A DNA stretch of 62,196 bases from positions 88,934-151,129 of the forward strand of contig JAJDOG010000096.1 of the NCBI GenBank assembly GCA_022340285.1. Direction: 5' to 3'. A program made the position numbers and the translations under genes. The stretch is from Betaproteobacteria bacterium. GTDB lineage: Bacteria; Pseudomonadota; Gammaproteobacteria; Burkholderiales; SG8-39. Positions 37,635 through 47,438 of the stretch are shown here, one piece after another. Positions within the stretch are counted from its first letter, which is position 1. Each line of letters opens with the position of its first letter. Below the pieces are notes generated by a model. It was given only the letters and a program-made list of their open reading frames with translations. It searched no databases and had not been told where the DNA came from.

Positions 37635-38900
37635 ATGTTGCGCAGACTCACAACCGAGCTTCCAAGGTCGTTCACGCTGGGGGCCGTCGCCCTAGGCATC
37701 GGCCTGGCCTCCGGCCCGGCCGGCGCGGAGGAGCTTCGCATCGGCTTCCTTGCGCCGATGACGGGCATCTTCGCCCAGGTCGGAAAGGACATGAGCAACG
37801 GCTTTCAGATGTACCTTGACGAGGTGGGCAACGATTTCGCCGGCGCCAAGGTCGTGTTCATTCTCGAAGACGGCCAGGGCAAGCCACCGGTCAACGTCCG
37901 CAAAGCCGAAAAGCTCATCCGCCAGGACAAGGTTCATATGTTCATCGGCGGGCTGCTTGCCTCGACGGGCTACGCGCTGGCGCCGGTGAGCACGCGACTG
38001 AAAACCGTCTACATCCCTTCCGTCGCCGCGGCGGACGATCTTACCCAGCGGCAGGCGTCCAAGTATCCGTACCTGATGCGCACCGGCTGGACGAGCTCTC
38101 AGCCCAATCACCCGTTTGGCGAATGGGCCTGCGCGCAAGGCTACAAGAAGATCGTGACGATCGGCGCGGACTACGCCTTCGGCTACGAGGTCGTGGGCGG
38201 TTTCCAGAAGGCCTTCGAGGATTGCGGAGGCAAGGTCATCCAGAAGATCTGGCCGCCGCTGGGAACGAAGGATTTCGGACCCTTCATCCCGACCATCAAG
38301 GACGACGCGGACGCGATCTTCACGCTCATGGTCGGGCCGATGTCGCTGCAGTTCCCGAAGCAGCTTGCCGCCTCGGGGAACAAGAAGCCGGTGCTGGGCG
38401 GGGGCACCAGCTACGACGAATTCGTGCTGCCCTCGATGGGTGACGAGTCGATCGGCCACTACTCGGCGCTGCAGTACAGCGCCGCACTGGAAACACCGAA
38501 GAACGAAGCGTTCGTGAAGAAATACCGCGAGAAGTACGGCAAGGTGCCGTCCTACTACTCGGAGACCAACTACACCACCGCGCAGATGATCCACGAGATC
38601 ATGAAGAAGACCGGCGGCAAGTGGCCGGGTGGGGAGAAGTTCGTGCAGATGCTCGCGGGCCTCAAGCTCGACACCGTGCGTGGCCCCGTGCATTTCGACG
38701 AGCTCCGCAATCCCGTGCAGAACGTCTACATCCGCAAGGTCGAAAAGAAGAAGATGTTCGGCTTCCCGGACGCAGAGCTCTGGAACGTGGTCGTGAAGAC
38801 CTATCCGGACGTGGGCCAGTTCTGGAAATACGGCAAGGACAAGTTCCTGAAGCAACCGGTCTACAGCCGCGACTTCCCGCCTTGTAAGTACTGCGAGTAG
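37635..38900 (+). CDS. ABC transporter substrate-binding protein (LivK/Leu-Ile-Val type)
   Basis: The 421-aa periplasmic protein starts with a signal peptide that appears to end at GPAGAEELRIGF, then shows the bilobal type I fold of Leu/Ile/Val binding proteins (RIGFLAPMTGIFAQVGKDMS, LASTGYALAPVSTRLK, IGADYAFGYEVVGGFQKAFE). The ligand cannot be told. AAAGGAGGAG at 37620-37629 is a strong ribosome binding site, as expected for an abundant binding protein. The C-terminus ends in a Cys-containing KYCE. Confidence 0.92.
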   Translation: MLRRLTTELPRSFTLGAVALGIGLASGPAGAEELRIGFLAPMTGIFAQVGKDMSNGFQMYLDEVGNDFAGAKVVFILEDGQGKPPVNVRKAEKLIRQDKVHMFIGGLLASTGYALAPVSTRLKTVYIPSVAAADDLTQRQASKYPYLMRTGWTSSQPNHPFGEWACAQGYKKIVTIGADYAFGYEVVGGFQKAFEDCGGKVIQKIWPPLGTKDFGPFIPTIKDDADAIFTLMVGPMSLQFPKQLAASGNKKPVLGGGTSYDEFVLPSMGDESIGHYSALQYSAALETPKNEAFVKKYREKYGKVPSYYSETNYTTAQMIHEIMKKTGGKWPGGEKFVQMLAGLKLDTVRGPVHFDELRNPVQNVYIRKVEKKKMFGFPDAELWNVVVKTYPDVGQFWKYGKDKFLKQPVYSRDFPPCKYCE

Positions 38901-39000
38901 CCTGCTAGCGGCCGCCGCGCGGCGCCACCCGCAAGGGTCGACGACGTCCGGCGGCCATTTCAAGTCTTTCGTAACGAGCCCGCCGAGCCCGAGCGAGACC

Positions 39001-39759
39001 ATGCAGCAACCTGACGCCCAGCCGGTGCTGGAACTGCGGAGCCTGTCGAAGAGCTTCGGCGGACTGCATGCGGTGCAGGACGTCACCATCAAGGTCCTTC
39101 CCGGTGACCGGAAGGCCATCATCGGGCCGAATGGTGCGGGGAAGACAACGCTGTTCAACGTCATCACCGGGATCCTCCCCGCGACCTCGGGCCAGACGGT
39201 GCTCTTCGGGTCGGACGTGACTTCCTGGCCCAGTCACCGGCGGACCGCCTTGGGCATGGCGCGGACATTCCAGGTCACGAATCTGTTTCCGAAGCTCACC
39301 GTGCTCGATAATGTCCTGCTCGCGATCCAGGGGCTGCGCGCAATGAAGTTCGTGCTGTGGCGGCCGCTTTCCTCTTATCGGGACGTGTACGACAAGGCGC
39401 GCCGCCTGCTGCAAGACGTCGGTTACTGGGACCGCCGCGACGTGCAGGTGCGCAACCTCTCGCACGGCGAGCAACGCCAGATCGAGATCGTGCTGGGGCT
39501 CGCGAGCGACCCGAAGATCTTGCTCCTCGACGAGCCGGCAGCGGGCCTCGCCTCGGGCGAGTCGCGCGAAATGGCCGCCTTCCTGAAGCGCCTCGATCCG
39601 ATGCTCGCCATTCTTCTCATCGAGCACGACATGGACGTCGTGTTCGACGTGGTCGATCACATCTCGGTACTGCACTTCGGCGAGGTAGTGGAAGAAGGCA
39701 CCACCGACGAGATCCGCGCCAGCACCCGAGTGCGGGAAATCTACCTGGGGACGGGTTAG
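39001..39759 (+). CDS. ABC transporter ATP-binding protein (LivG-like)
   Basis: The 252-aa ATPase has a Walker A GPNGAGKTTLF, the signature LSHGEQRQIEI, Walker B KILLLDEPAAGLA, and an H-loop IEHDMDVV. LivG-type features include the long insert after Walker A with TALGMARTFQVTNLFPKLTV. It supplies energy to the LivH/LivM permease. It starts 100 bases after the binding-protein gene and four bases before livF. Confidence 0.94.
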   Translation: MQQPDAQPVLELRSLSKSFGGLHAVQDVTIKVLPGDRKAIIGPNGAGKTTLFNVITGILPATSGQTVLFGSDVTSWPSHRRTALGMARTFQVTNLFPKLTVLDNVLLAIQGLRAMKFVLWRPLSSYRDVYDKARRLLQDVGYWDRRDVQVRNLSHGEQRQIEIVLGLASDPKILLLDEPAAGLASGESREMAAFLKRLDPMLAILLIEHDMDVVFDVVDHISVLHFGEVVEEGTTDEIRASTRVREIYLGTG

Positions 39760-39763
39760 CGCC

Positions 39764-40465
39764 GTGGCGATACTGGACGTCGAGGACATTCACACGTACT
39801 ACGGGGATGCCTATGTCCTGCAGGGGCTGTCGTTGAAGCTCGAGCAGGGACAGATCCTCGGGCTGCTCGGGCGCAACGGGGTCGGCAAGACGACGCTCGT
39901 CAGCTCCATCGTCGGCTTCAATCCGCCGCGCCGCGGCCGCATACTCTTCAAGGGCGCCGACATCACGCGCGTCTCGTCGTTCGAGACGGTGAGAAGCGGG
40001 ATGGGCCTCGTGCCGCAAGGCCGCCGCGTGTTTCCGACGCTCAGCGTCGAGGAGAACCTGCGCGTCGCCGAGCGCGGCGCACAGCGCCACGGTTGGAACC
40101 TCGAGCGCGTGTACGCACTGTTCCCACGGCTGAGAGAGCGACGCAGCCAGCGCGCGCGGACGCTCTCCGGCGGCGAGCAACAGATGCTCGCCATCGGCCG
40201 CGCGCTGATGACCAATCCCGATTGCCTCATCATGGACGAACCCTCCGAGGGTCTCGCGCCGATCATCATCCAGGGCGTGTGGGAGGCAGTCGGCAAGCTG
40301 AAGGAGCAGGGGCTCTCGATCCTGCTCGTCGAGCAAAACGCCTCCCTCGCCCTCAAGCTCGTGGACCATGTGCATGTCATCAGCAAGGGGCGTGTCGTCT
40401 ACTCCGGCAGTCCACAGGAGCTCTGGGCGAACGAGGAAGTGAAGTCGAACTACCTGGGTATCTGA
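39764..40465 (+). CDS. ABC transporter ATP-binding protein (LivF-like)
   Basis: The 233-aa ATPase carries Walker A GRNGVGKTTLV, the Q-loop-proximal MGLVPQGRRVFPTLSVEENL, the signature LSGGEQQMLAIGRALM, and Walker B CLIMDEPSEGLAP, with a LivF-type VEQNASLALKLVD H-region. It starts GTG four bases after the livG stop. Together with LivG it completes a five-gene importer cluster. Confidence 0.94.
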   Translation: MAILDVEDIHTYYGDAYVLQGLSLKLEQGQILGLLGRNGVGKTTLVSSIVGFNPPRRGRILFKGADITRVSSFETVRSGMGLVPQGRRVFPTLSVEENLRVAERGAQRHGWNLERVYALFPRLRERRSQRARTLSGGEQQMLAIGRALMTNPDCLIMDEPSEGLAPIIIQGVWEAVGKLKEQGLSILLVEQNASLALKLVDHVHVISKGRVVYSGSPQELWANEEVKSNYLGI

Positions 40466-40538
40466 TCTCGCATCGCACGCCGGCGCACCGCGCAAGCGGG
40501 ACCGGGTTTCCCGTCTTCCCCGGCAAAGGGATCCGCGC

Positions 40539-42776
40539 ATGAGCTCGCAGACCGCCCCGTCCTTGGACGGGAGCGCTCCGCATCTTCTCGACACCGGCCG
40601 GAACTGCTGGCGTATGGCGCGCGCCGGCCGGGTTGCATTCCTGGTCGACGGCGAAGCGTATTTCGCGGCGTTCCGTGCCGCCGCAGCGCGTGCCCAGCGC
40701 TCAATCATGGTGATCGGCTGGGATGTCGACAGCCGTGCGGCACTGGTTCACGACACTGCGGCCGATGACCTGCCGGCGACGCTAGGCGATTTTCTGGACG
40801 CGCTCGTCAAGCGCCGGAGAGCGCTGCACATACATGTTCTCGACTGGGATTTCGCGATGCTCTACGCCCTCGAGCGGGAGCTCCTGCCGATCTATACGCT
40901 CGGGTGGCGAACGCATCGGCGGCTGCACTTTCGCTTGGACGACCGGCACCCGGTCGGAGCGTCGCACCATCAGAAGATCGTGGTCGTCGACGACGCCGTC
41001 GCGTTCGTCGGCGGTATCGATCTCACCATCCGCCGGTGGGACACGTCCGAGCACCGCCCGAAAGAGCCGCGCCGCGTCGACCCGGCCGGCGCTGCATACC
41101 CGCCATTTCACGACGTGCAGATGATGGTCGACGGCGCGGCAGCGGCAGCGCTGGGCGAGCTCGCACGGGAGCGCTGGCGGCGCGCCACCGGCCGGGCGAT
41201 CCGCGCAAAGGAGCCGGATGCCGAGCATGATCCCTGGCCCGTCGACCTGCGTCCCGACGTCACCGACGTCGACGTCGCGATCGCTCGCACCGAGCCGCGC
41301 TACGCAGATCACGATGAAGTACAGGAGGTGAGGCGGCTCTACGTCGACGCCATCGCAGCGGCGCGCCGCATGATCTACTTCGAGAACCAGTACTTCACCT
41401 CGGCCGCGGTCGGCGAAGCGCTCGCAGCGCGCCTCGCCGAGCCCGACGGGCCGGAGATCGTGGTCGTGTCGCGCCGGCACGGCGGCGGCTGGCTCGAGGA
41501 AAACACGATGGAAGTCCTGCGCGCGCGCCTGGTGCGACGCCTGCGCGAATCGGATCGCCATGACCGGTTACGCGTTTACTGTCCGGAGCAAGCCGGCCTG
41601 GACGGCGAATACATCGACCTGCACAGCAAGCTCATGATCGTCGATGACCGCTTCCTGCGAATCGGTTCGGCAAATCTCGCGAACCGCTCGATGGGTCTCG
41701 ATACCGAGTGCGACCTCGCGATCGAGGCGAGCGAGCCGCGCACCTCGCGCTCGATCGGCGCGCTGCGCGACCGGCTGCTTGGCGAGCATCTCGGCGTCAC
41801 TCCGGAAGACGTTGCGCGCGCAGTCGAACACACCGGGTCGCTCATCAAAGCGCTCGAGACCCTTCGCGGCAATGCGCGGACCCTGGAGCCGCTCGATGCT
41901 TCACTGGATCCCGAGCTGGATGCCCTGGTTCCGGACGCCGCGGTCATCGACCCGGAGCGCCCGGTCGATCCCGATGAGCTGGTGGACCAGATTGTCGCCC
42001 CCGAGGAGCAGCCGCGCGCCGGCAAGCGCCTCCTGCTGCTCGCGCTCCTGCTTGCCGGGATCACCGCGCTTGCCGCAGCGTGGCGCTGGGGACCGCTAGC
42101 CGAATGGCTCGGCCGCGACGCCCTGACGCAGGCCGCATCCTGGGTCCAGAGCTCCCCGGTTACTCCCCTCTGGGTGCTGGGAGCTTACGTCGTTGCCTCC
42201 CTGACCGCCATGCCGATCACGCTGCTCATCGTCGCAACGGCAGTCGTGTTCGGACCTTTTCTTGCGTTCGTCTATGCGGTGTGCGGGTCCGTAACTGGTG
42301 CCACGCTCGGGTTCGGCATCGGCAAGGCGCTCGGCCGGGAGACCGTGCGCCGCCTCGCCGGCGCACGGTTGAACGAACTCTCCCGACGATTGGGGAAACG
42401 CGGCCTGATCGCCGTGATCGCCGTGCGCGTGATCCCGGTGGCACCCTTTACCGTCGTGAATCTCGTGGCCGGCGCATCGCACATCCGGCTGCGTGACCTC
42501 ATCCTCGGCACGCTCCTCGGAATGACCCCCGGGATCGCTGCGGTAAGCATGTTCTCGGATCGCCTCCTGGCGGCCTTGCAGGATCCGTCTCCGACAACCA
42601 TCGCAACGCTCGCGATCATCATCGCGATCATTGCGGCGGGCGCGTTGGGAATCCGCTGGTGGCTCGCGCGCCGCCGCGACAAGCGCGGGACCGAAACCGA
42701 CGAGGCGCGCGATGCTAGGCGGCTGACTGACGAGCAAAGCGACCGCTCGCCGCGCAGACACAGCCGATGTCGCTAA
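40539..42776 (+). CDS. Phospholipase D-like / VTT (DedA-like) fusion protein
   Basis: The 745-aa protein joins two modules. The first is a PLD/cardiolipin-synthase-like region with two HKD motifs, HHQKIVVVDD near residue 143 and HSKLMIVDDRFLRIGS near 362. After a hydrophobic segment (LLLLALLLAGITALAAA near 495-510) comes a VTT/SNARE-associated region of several membrane helices (about 530-700; PITLLIVATAVVFGPFLAF, RVIPVAPFTVVNLVAGAS). A Lys/Arg-rich C-terminus ends the protein. It probably acts on phospholipids at the inner membrane. The next gene overlaps its last ten bases. Start ATG 40539. Confidence 0.88.
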   Translation: MSSQTAPSLDGSAPHLLDTGRNCWRMARAGRVAFLVDGEAYFAAFRAAAARAQRSIMVIGWDVDSRAALVHDTAADDLPATLGDFLDALVKRRRALHIHVLDWDFAMLYALERELLPIYTLGWRTHRRLHFRLDDRHPVGASHHQKIVVVDDAVAFVGGIDLTIRRWDTSEHRPKEPRRVDPAGAAYPPFHDVQMMVDGAAAAALGELARERWRRATGRAIRAKEPDAEHDPWPVDLRPDVTDVDVAIARTEPRYADHDEVQEVRRLYVDAIAAARRMIYFENQYFTSAAVGEALAARLAEPDGPEIVVVSRRHGGGWLEENTMEVLRARLVRRLRESDRHDRLRVYCPEQAGLDGEYIDLHSKLMIVDDRFLRIGSANLANRSMGLDTECDLAIEASEPRTSRSIGALRDRLLGEHLGVTPEDVARAVEHTGSLIKALETLRGNARTLEPLDASLDPELDALVPDAAVIDPERPVDPDELVDQIVAPEEQPRAGKRLLLLALLLAGITALAAAWRWGPLAEWLGRDALTQAASWVQSSPVTPLWVLGAYVVASLTAMPITLLIVATAVVFGPFLAFVYAVCGSVTGATLGFGIGKALGRETVRRLAGARLNELSRRLGKRGLIAVIAVRVIPVAPFTVVNLVAGASHIRLRDLILGTLLGMTPGIAAVSMFSDRLLAALQDPSPTTIATLAIIIAIIAAGALGIRWWLARRRDKRGTETDEARDARRLTDEQSDRSPRRHSRCR

Positions 42777-43465
42777 AGGTCGCCACCTACAACGTCCACC
42801 GATGCATCGGCCGCGACGGCCGTCGGGACACCGATCGCGTGCTCGATGTGCTGCGCGAGCTCGACGCAGACGTCGTCGCCCTGCAAGAGCTCGAGTGGGG
42901 ATCTGCCGCAGCCCTCGATCTGCTCGCCCGCTTCGGGCGGGAGCTGGGCTGCGCAGGAATCGCCGGCCCGACGCTGCTGGAAGATTCCGGTCACTACGGC
43001 AATGCCGTGCTCACCCGGCTGCCGGTCCGCGCCGTGCACCGTGTGGATCTCAGCGTGCCGGGACGCGAGCCACGAGGTGCGCTCGACCTGATGCTCGAGG
43101 CGCCGCGCGGTGCACTCCGCGTGATCGCGACGCATCTGGGCCTCGCGCCCGCCGAGCGCCGGCGTCAGGTTCGCCGGATCCTAGCGCTTCTCGCTCCCGT
43201 CCGACCCGAGCCGGTCGTCCTGATGGGCGACCTCAACGAGTGGTTTCTCTGGGGCCGCACCTTGCGCTGGCTGCGCGCGCATTTCGGGCGCGTCCCCGCA
43301 CCGGCCACCTATCCGGCGCGACGTCCGATCTTCGCCCTCGATCGCATCTGGGTCGAACCGCGCAGCCTGCGCGCAGACCTCGCCGTGCATTCGACGTCGC
43401 TCGCACATAGCGCGTCCGATCACCTGCCCGTTCGAATGACGCTCGCGTGGCCGCGCGAAAGCTGA
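42767..43465 (+). CDS. Endonuclease/exonuclease/phosphatase family protein
   Basis: This 232-aa EEP-fold hydrolase has the N-terminal VATYNVHRCIGRDGRRD, an active-site Glu segment VALQELEWG, VIATHLGLAPAERRRQ, the catalytic Asp/Asn pair in LMGDLNEWF, and a C-terminal SDHLPVRM with the catalytic His. It may act on phospholipid head groups or inositol-like phosphates; the family also contains nucleases. It overlaps the PLD/VTT gene by ten bases, so the two probably act together. Confidence 0.9.
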   Translation: MSLKVATYNVHRCIGRDGRRDTDRVLDVLRELDADVVALQELEWGSAAALDLLARFGRELGCAGIAGPTLLEDSGHYGNAVLTRLPVRAVHRVDLSVPGREPRGALDLMLEAPRGALRVIATHLGLAPAERRRQVRRILALLAPVRPEPVVLMGDLNEWFLWGRTLRWLRAHFGRVPAPATYPARRPIFALDRIWVEPRSLRADLAVHSTSLAHSASDHLPVRMTLAWPRES

Positions 43466-43537
43466 CCGGGATCACCCACGCCCCGTGCGGCGTGTTGCAG
43501 AATTGCTCTTCTGCGCACCAGCAATCAGGAGGCGCCC

Positions 43538-44050
43538 ATGGCACACAGGCTTCACGCTATCCAGACCGACATCACGAAGCTCGCCGTCGACGCGATCGTC
43601 AACGCCGCGAATTCCTCCCTCCTCGGCGGAGGGGGTGTAGACGGCGCGATCCACCGGGCCGCGGGTCCGGAACTCCTTGCCGAATGCCGCACGCTGGGCG
43701 GTTGCGCGACCGGCGACGCGAAGATCACGAAGGCCTACGGGCTACCCGCCCGGCACGTGATCCATAGTGTCGGGCCGGTCTGGCGCGGCGGGCATCTGGG
43801 CGAGCCGGAACTTCTCGCGTCGTGCTATCGCAAGAGCCTCGATCTGGCCGTGCAGCACGGCCTGGCGACCGTCGCATTCCCGGCGATCAGCTGCGGCGTG
43901 TATGGCTACCCGATCGGCGCAGCCGCGGAGATTGCGGTGCGCGAATGCCGCGCGTTTCTCGCTGCACAGCCCGATTTCGAGCGCATCACGTTCGCGCTTT
44001 TCGACGCTTCCGCTCTGTCGATCTATCGGGCATTGCTCGAAGCCGGTTGA
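43538..44050 (+). CDS. Macro domain protein (O-acetyl-ADP-ribose deacetylase type)
   Basis: The 170-aa protein is a single macro domain: [56 protein letters not shown], and [15 protein letters not shown]. These are the ADP-ribose-binding loops of YmdB-type macrodomains, which remove acetyl groups from O-acetyl-ADP-ribose or ADP-ribose from proteins. AGGAGG at 43527-43532 supports ATG 43538. Confidence 0.93.
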   Translation: MAHRLHAIQTDITKLAVDAIVNAANSSLLGGGGVDGAIHRAAGPELLAECRTLGGCATGDAKITKAYGLPARHVIHSVGPVWRGGHLGEPELLASCYRKSLDLAVQHGLATVAFPAISCGVYGYPIGAAAEIAVRECRAFLAAQPDFERITFALFDASALSIYRALLEAG

Positions 44051-44095
44051 CGCGGCGCGCGATGCGCCGCGGCGCTGTGCGACAATCGTCCCGCC

Positions 44096-45187
44096 ATGCG
44101 CCCTGACGCGCGCCCGTCGCATTTCGCGCGATACCTGCTTGCAGCCTACGTGCTGCTCGTGGTCTACGGTAGCCTGCATCGATTCACCGGCTGGCGCGAC
44201 CCAGGCACGAGTCCGTTTGCATTCGTGATCGCTCCCTGGCCGCCCTACGTCACGGGCTTCGACATCGGCGCCAACGTGATCGCGTACGTACCGCTCGGAC
44301 TGCTCGGTGTGCTCGCCGCAGCACCGCGCTTCGTCGGTGCATCGGCCTGGTTTGCGGCCACGCTGGGCGGCGCCGCGCTGTCCTTCATGATGGAAGCGCT
44401 GCAGAGCTATCTCCCAGACCGGATCGAGTCCAATGTCGATCTCGCGGCAAACGGCCTCGGCGCAGCAATCGGCGCGGCCGCTGGGGTCTTTACCGCAAGA
44501 TGGCTGGCGCGGCATGGCGGACTCTATGCGCTGCGTGACGAGCTCTTTCACCATGGTCGGCAAACCGACCTGGGTCTGGTGCTGATCGGACTCTGGCTGT
44601 TCGCGCTCCTCAATCCCGAGACGCTGCTCTTCGGCAACGGCGATTTACGGGATCTTTTCGAATCGCTGCCGGCCACCTTGCATCCGGCCGAGCTCTTCGT
44701 GCGCATCGAGGGCACGGTCACCGCTGCGAATCTGGTCGCCGTGGCGCTGCTCACCGGCGCGCTCATGCCGAGTCGCGGTGCGCGCTGGCAGCTCGTCATC
44801 GCCCTGCTTGTCGCGGCCTGCCTGATCCGTTCCGCGGCATTCGCCACGCTGTTTCGGCCGGCTGACATGTTCGCCTGGCTCACCCCCGGCGCGATCTGGG
44901 GCGGCGCCATTGGTATCGCCCTGGCGCTTTCCGCGATGTTTCTCTCGCGCCGCACCGCGATCGCCCTTGCCGGTGTGCTGCTCATGGCCGCGACCGCACT
45001 GGTCAACGTGGCGCCGGAGAATCCCTACCTGGCGAATTCTCTCCAGGTGTGGCGACAGGGGCACTTCCTCAACTTCAACGGACTGACGAGACTCGTCTCG
45101 ACGCTCTGGCCCTTCGCTGCACTCGTCTATCTCCTCCTCGCGGCGGGGAGGCGCGAGCCCCCGTCGCCCGGCGCATCCGAGCAATAG
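44096..45187 (+). CDS. VanZ family multi-pass membrane protein
   Basis: The 363-aa protein begins with a VanZ-type module (YVLLVVYGSLHRFTGWRD, DIGANVIAYVPLGLLGVLA, FMMEALQSYLPDRIESNVD), followed by additional membrane segments, about ten in all. The VanZ family includes a teicoplanin-resistance protein but most members have no known function, and resistance should not be inferred. It stands alone between the macro-domain gene and the second AsmA gene. Confidence 0.85.
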   Translation: MRPDARPSHFARYLLAAYVLLVVYGSLHRFTGWRDPGTSPFAFVIAPWPPYVTGFDIGANVIAYVPLGLLGVLAAAPRFVGASAWFAATLGGAALSFMMEALQSYLPDRIESNVDLAANGLGAAIGAAAGVFTARWLARHGGLYALRDELFHHGRQTDLGLVLIGLWLFALLNPETLLFGNGDLRDLFESLPATLHPAELFVRIEGTVTAANLVAVALLTGALMPSRGARWQLVIALLVAACLIRSAAFATLFRPADMFAWLTPGAIWGGAIGIALALSAMFLSRRTAIALAGVLLMAATALVNVAPENPYLANSLQVWRQGHFLNFNGLTRLVSTLWPFAALVYLLLAAGRREPPSPGASEQ

Positions 45188-45248
45188 GCCCTACCCGGCA
45201 GTGCCGCGCGCTTGGCAGGTCCTCGCGCGGAAGGGGACAATCTTCGTT

Positions 45249-47327
45249 ATGAATCCGTCATGGCCAGCGGACAGGCTTGCGATGCTTTTACGCAAACGAT
45301 CCGGGCGGATGTGGCTGCGCATTGCGATTGGCGCGGCGGCGGCGGTGTTCGTGGTGCTCATTGGCGCGTTCGTTGCGCTTTCCACGGTCGACTGGAGCAA
45401 GCACGCCGACTTGGCGATTGCGGAAGTCAAGGAAGCCACGGGCCGCGATCTCGAGATCGCCGGAAAGATCGACGTCGGCCTGCTTCCCCCACGCCTGATC
45501 GTCGACGGCGTGAGTTTTTCCAACGCGCCCTGGGGCACCCGGCCGGGCATGGCCAAGGCGAAGCGCGTCGAGGTGCGTGCAGCATTGCTTCCGCTCCTGG
45601 TCGGCGACGTGCGGCTCAAGATCGATATCGTCGAGCCCGACGTGTTTCTCGAGACGGATGCGAAGGGCCGTGGCAACTGGGTGATCGAACGCACCGGGAA
45701 GAAGGAAGCGAGACGCGCCGCGCCGTCGGAATCCAAGGGCACTCCTGTCGACTTGAGCGCCGTCCGGTTTACGAACGGCGTGGTCCAGTACCGTTCTGGA
45801 AGGACCGGCAAGACGCGGCGTCTCACCTTCGACGAAGCGTATATCCGTCCCGCTGGCCTGCGTGGTCGGGAGATCCTCGTCAAGGCGAAGGTCGATGGCC
45901 TGCCCGTGTCGCTGGCGGCAATCACCGACAAGCCGGTGATCGAGACGCTGGGCGGCGGTGACATGTTGGGCGTCGAGCTCCAGGCGAAGATCGCGGACGC
46001 CACTGTCACGGCCGTTGGGCGCGTCGGCTTTCCGGTGACCGGAGCGTATCTCGCGCTAAAGGTTCGCGCCGAGATCCCCGAGTCCGACGCGCTTGCAAAG
46101 CTCGCCGGCGAGCGCGTGCCCCGCTTGCCACCGCTGAAGCTGGAAGGCGAGGTCAAGAGCGAAAGGCGTGTGCACGCCTTCGAGCGGGTCAAGCTCGCGA
46201 TGGGCAAGAGCACGCTATCGGGATCCGGCAAGGCCGATCTTTCCGGCGCGCGATTCAAGATCTCCGCGGACGTCGCGGCGCCGGTGATCGATCTGCGCGA
46301 GCTGCAGGCGCCGGCAGCGAAGGGGCGCGCCGATACGGCGCGCGCAACCGGACGAATTTTCTCGAACGAGCGGCTGCCGCTCAGCCTGCTCAACGCGTTC
46401 GACGCGGAGGTCAACCTCAAGGTCGACCGCCTGGTGATGCCGCCGGCGCTGCTGTTCGAAGCGGTGCGCGGCCGGATCGCGCTGAATCGCGGCAAGCTGG
46501 AGACGCGATCGGTCGCGATGCGTATGGGCGGTGGCGACGTGACGCTCGCCGGGACACTCGATGCCTCGGATGCGAAGCGCGCGCAGTTCGGCATGAATGT
46601 GGCCGGCAGCAAGATCGAACTGGGCAAGATGATGGCTGAGCTCGGCCAGGGCGACATCATCACGGGCGGCGAGACCGAGCTCAAGGCTGACCTTCGCTCG
46701 ACCGGCGCATCCCCGGCAGCGCTTGCCTCCGCGCTAGACGGGCAGGTGAGAATCGTCATGGGGCCGGCTCGAACGAGGAACCGGATGCTCGATCGCGCGG
46801 ACGTCGTCACCCAGGTATTGAACGCCGTGAATCCGTCGCGCAAGACCGATCCCTACACGCAGGTCCAGTGTGCGGTGATCAACGTTCCAGTGCACGGCGG
46901 CGTGATCACCGTCGACCGCACCGTTGCAATGGAGACGAGCCACGTCGGCATCGCGATGGCTGGGACCGTCAACCTCACGTCGGAAACATTGGACTTGAGC
47001 ATCCGCCCGCAGGCGAAAGAAGGGATCGGTGTAGGGGTCGGCAGCCTGGCGAATCTCGTCAAGGTGCAAGGCACGCTGGCGAATCCCGAAGTCGGCGTCG
47101 ATGTCGCGGGTGCTGCGGGCGCCGCGGCCCAGATCGGCATCGGCGTGATCACCGGCGGGCTGTCGCTCCTCGCAAAGGGTCTTTTCGACAAGGCGACGAT
47201 GGAAGCGCCCTGCAAGACCGCGCTGGGGAGAGGCGGAGGGACCGCGAGCGGAACGTCGGGCGACCAGGGCGCGGAGCAGCCTGCAACCGGCGGGGTCGGG
47301 GGATTCTTCGAGCGACTGTTCAAGTAG
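45249..47327 (+). CDS. AsmA family protein (692 aa)
   Basis: This protein has an N-terminal membrane anchor (MWLRIAIGAAAAVFVVLIGA), the AsmA N-terminal motif EVKEATGRDLEIAGKIDVGL, LIVDGVSFSNAPWGTRPGMA, and the family C-terminal region ending in SLLAKGLFDKATMEAPCKTA. It is close to the usual AsmA length. AsmA-family proteins are inner-membrane-anchored and are thought to function in envelope lipid homeostasis. ATG 45249 is chosen; ATG 45282 remains possible. It follows the VanZ gene by 61 bases. Confidence 0.9.
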   Translation: MNPSWPADRLAMLLRKRSGRMWLRIAIGAAAAVFVVLIGAFVALSTVDWSKHADLAIAEVKEATGRDLEIAGKIDVGLLPPRLIVDGVSFSNAPWGTRPGMAKAKRVEVRAALLPLLVGDVRLKIDIVEPDVFLETDAKGRGNWVIERTGKKEARRAAPSESKGTPVDLSAVRFTNGVVQYRSGRTGKTRRLTFDEAYIRPAGLRGREILVKAKVDGLPVSLAAITDKPVIETLGGGDMLGVELQAKIADATVTAVGRVGFPVTGAYLALKVRAEIPESDALAKLAGERVPRLPPLKLEGEVKSERRVHAFERVKLAMGKSTLSGSGKADLSGARFKISADVAAPVIDLRELQAPAAKGRADTARATGRIFSNERLPLSLLNAFDAEVNLKVDRLVMPPALLFEAVRGRIALNRGKLETRSVAMRMGGGDVTLAGTLDASDAKRAQFGMNVAGSKIELGKMMAELGQGDIITGGETELKADLRSTGASPAALASALDGQVRIVMGPARTRNRMLDRADVVTQVLNAVNPSRKTDPYTQVQCAVINVPVHGGVITVDRTVAMETSHVGIAMAGTVNLTSETLDLSIRPQAKEGIGVGVGSLANLVKVQGTLANPEVGVDVAGAAGAAAQIGIGVITGGLSLLAKGLFDKATMEAPCKTALGRGGGTASGTSGDQGAEQPATGGVGGFFERLFK

Positions 47328-47438
47328 CGCGGGACCCGCCGACTTGGCCCGCTCGGGAGCGTGTGGCAAACTTCCCGTTCAGTTCACGCTCGCGGCGGCC
47401 TCACCGCACGCGCTCCACGAATCCTTCAAAGACAAGAC

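Noticed and set aside
37692-39167. 491-aa minus-strand ORF over livK and livG
   Set aside because: It covers two clear genes with signal peptide and Walker motifs and lacks any domain.
44096-45187. Glycopeptide-resistance gene
   Set aside because: VanZ-like fold alone does not imply resistance, and no vanA/vanH/vanX-type gene is near.
45191-46843. 550-aa minus-strand ORF over the AsmA gene
   Set aside because: It is a Ser/Arg/Ala-rich shadow; AsmA is supported by anchor, motifs and length.
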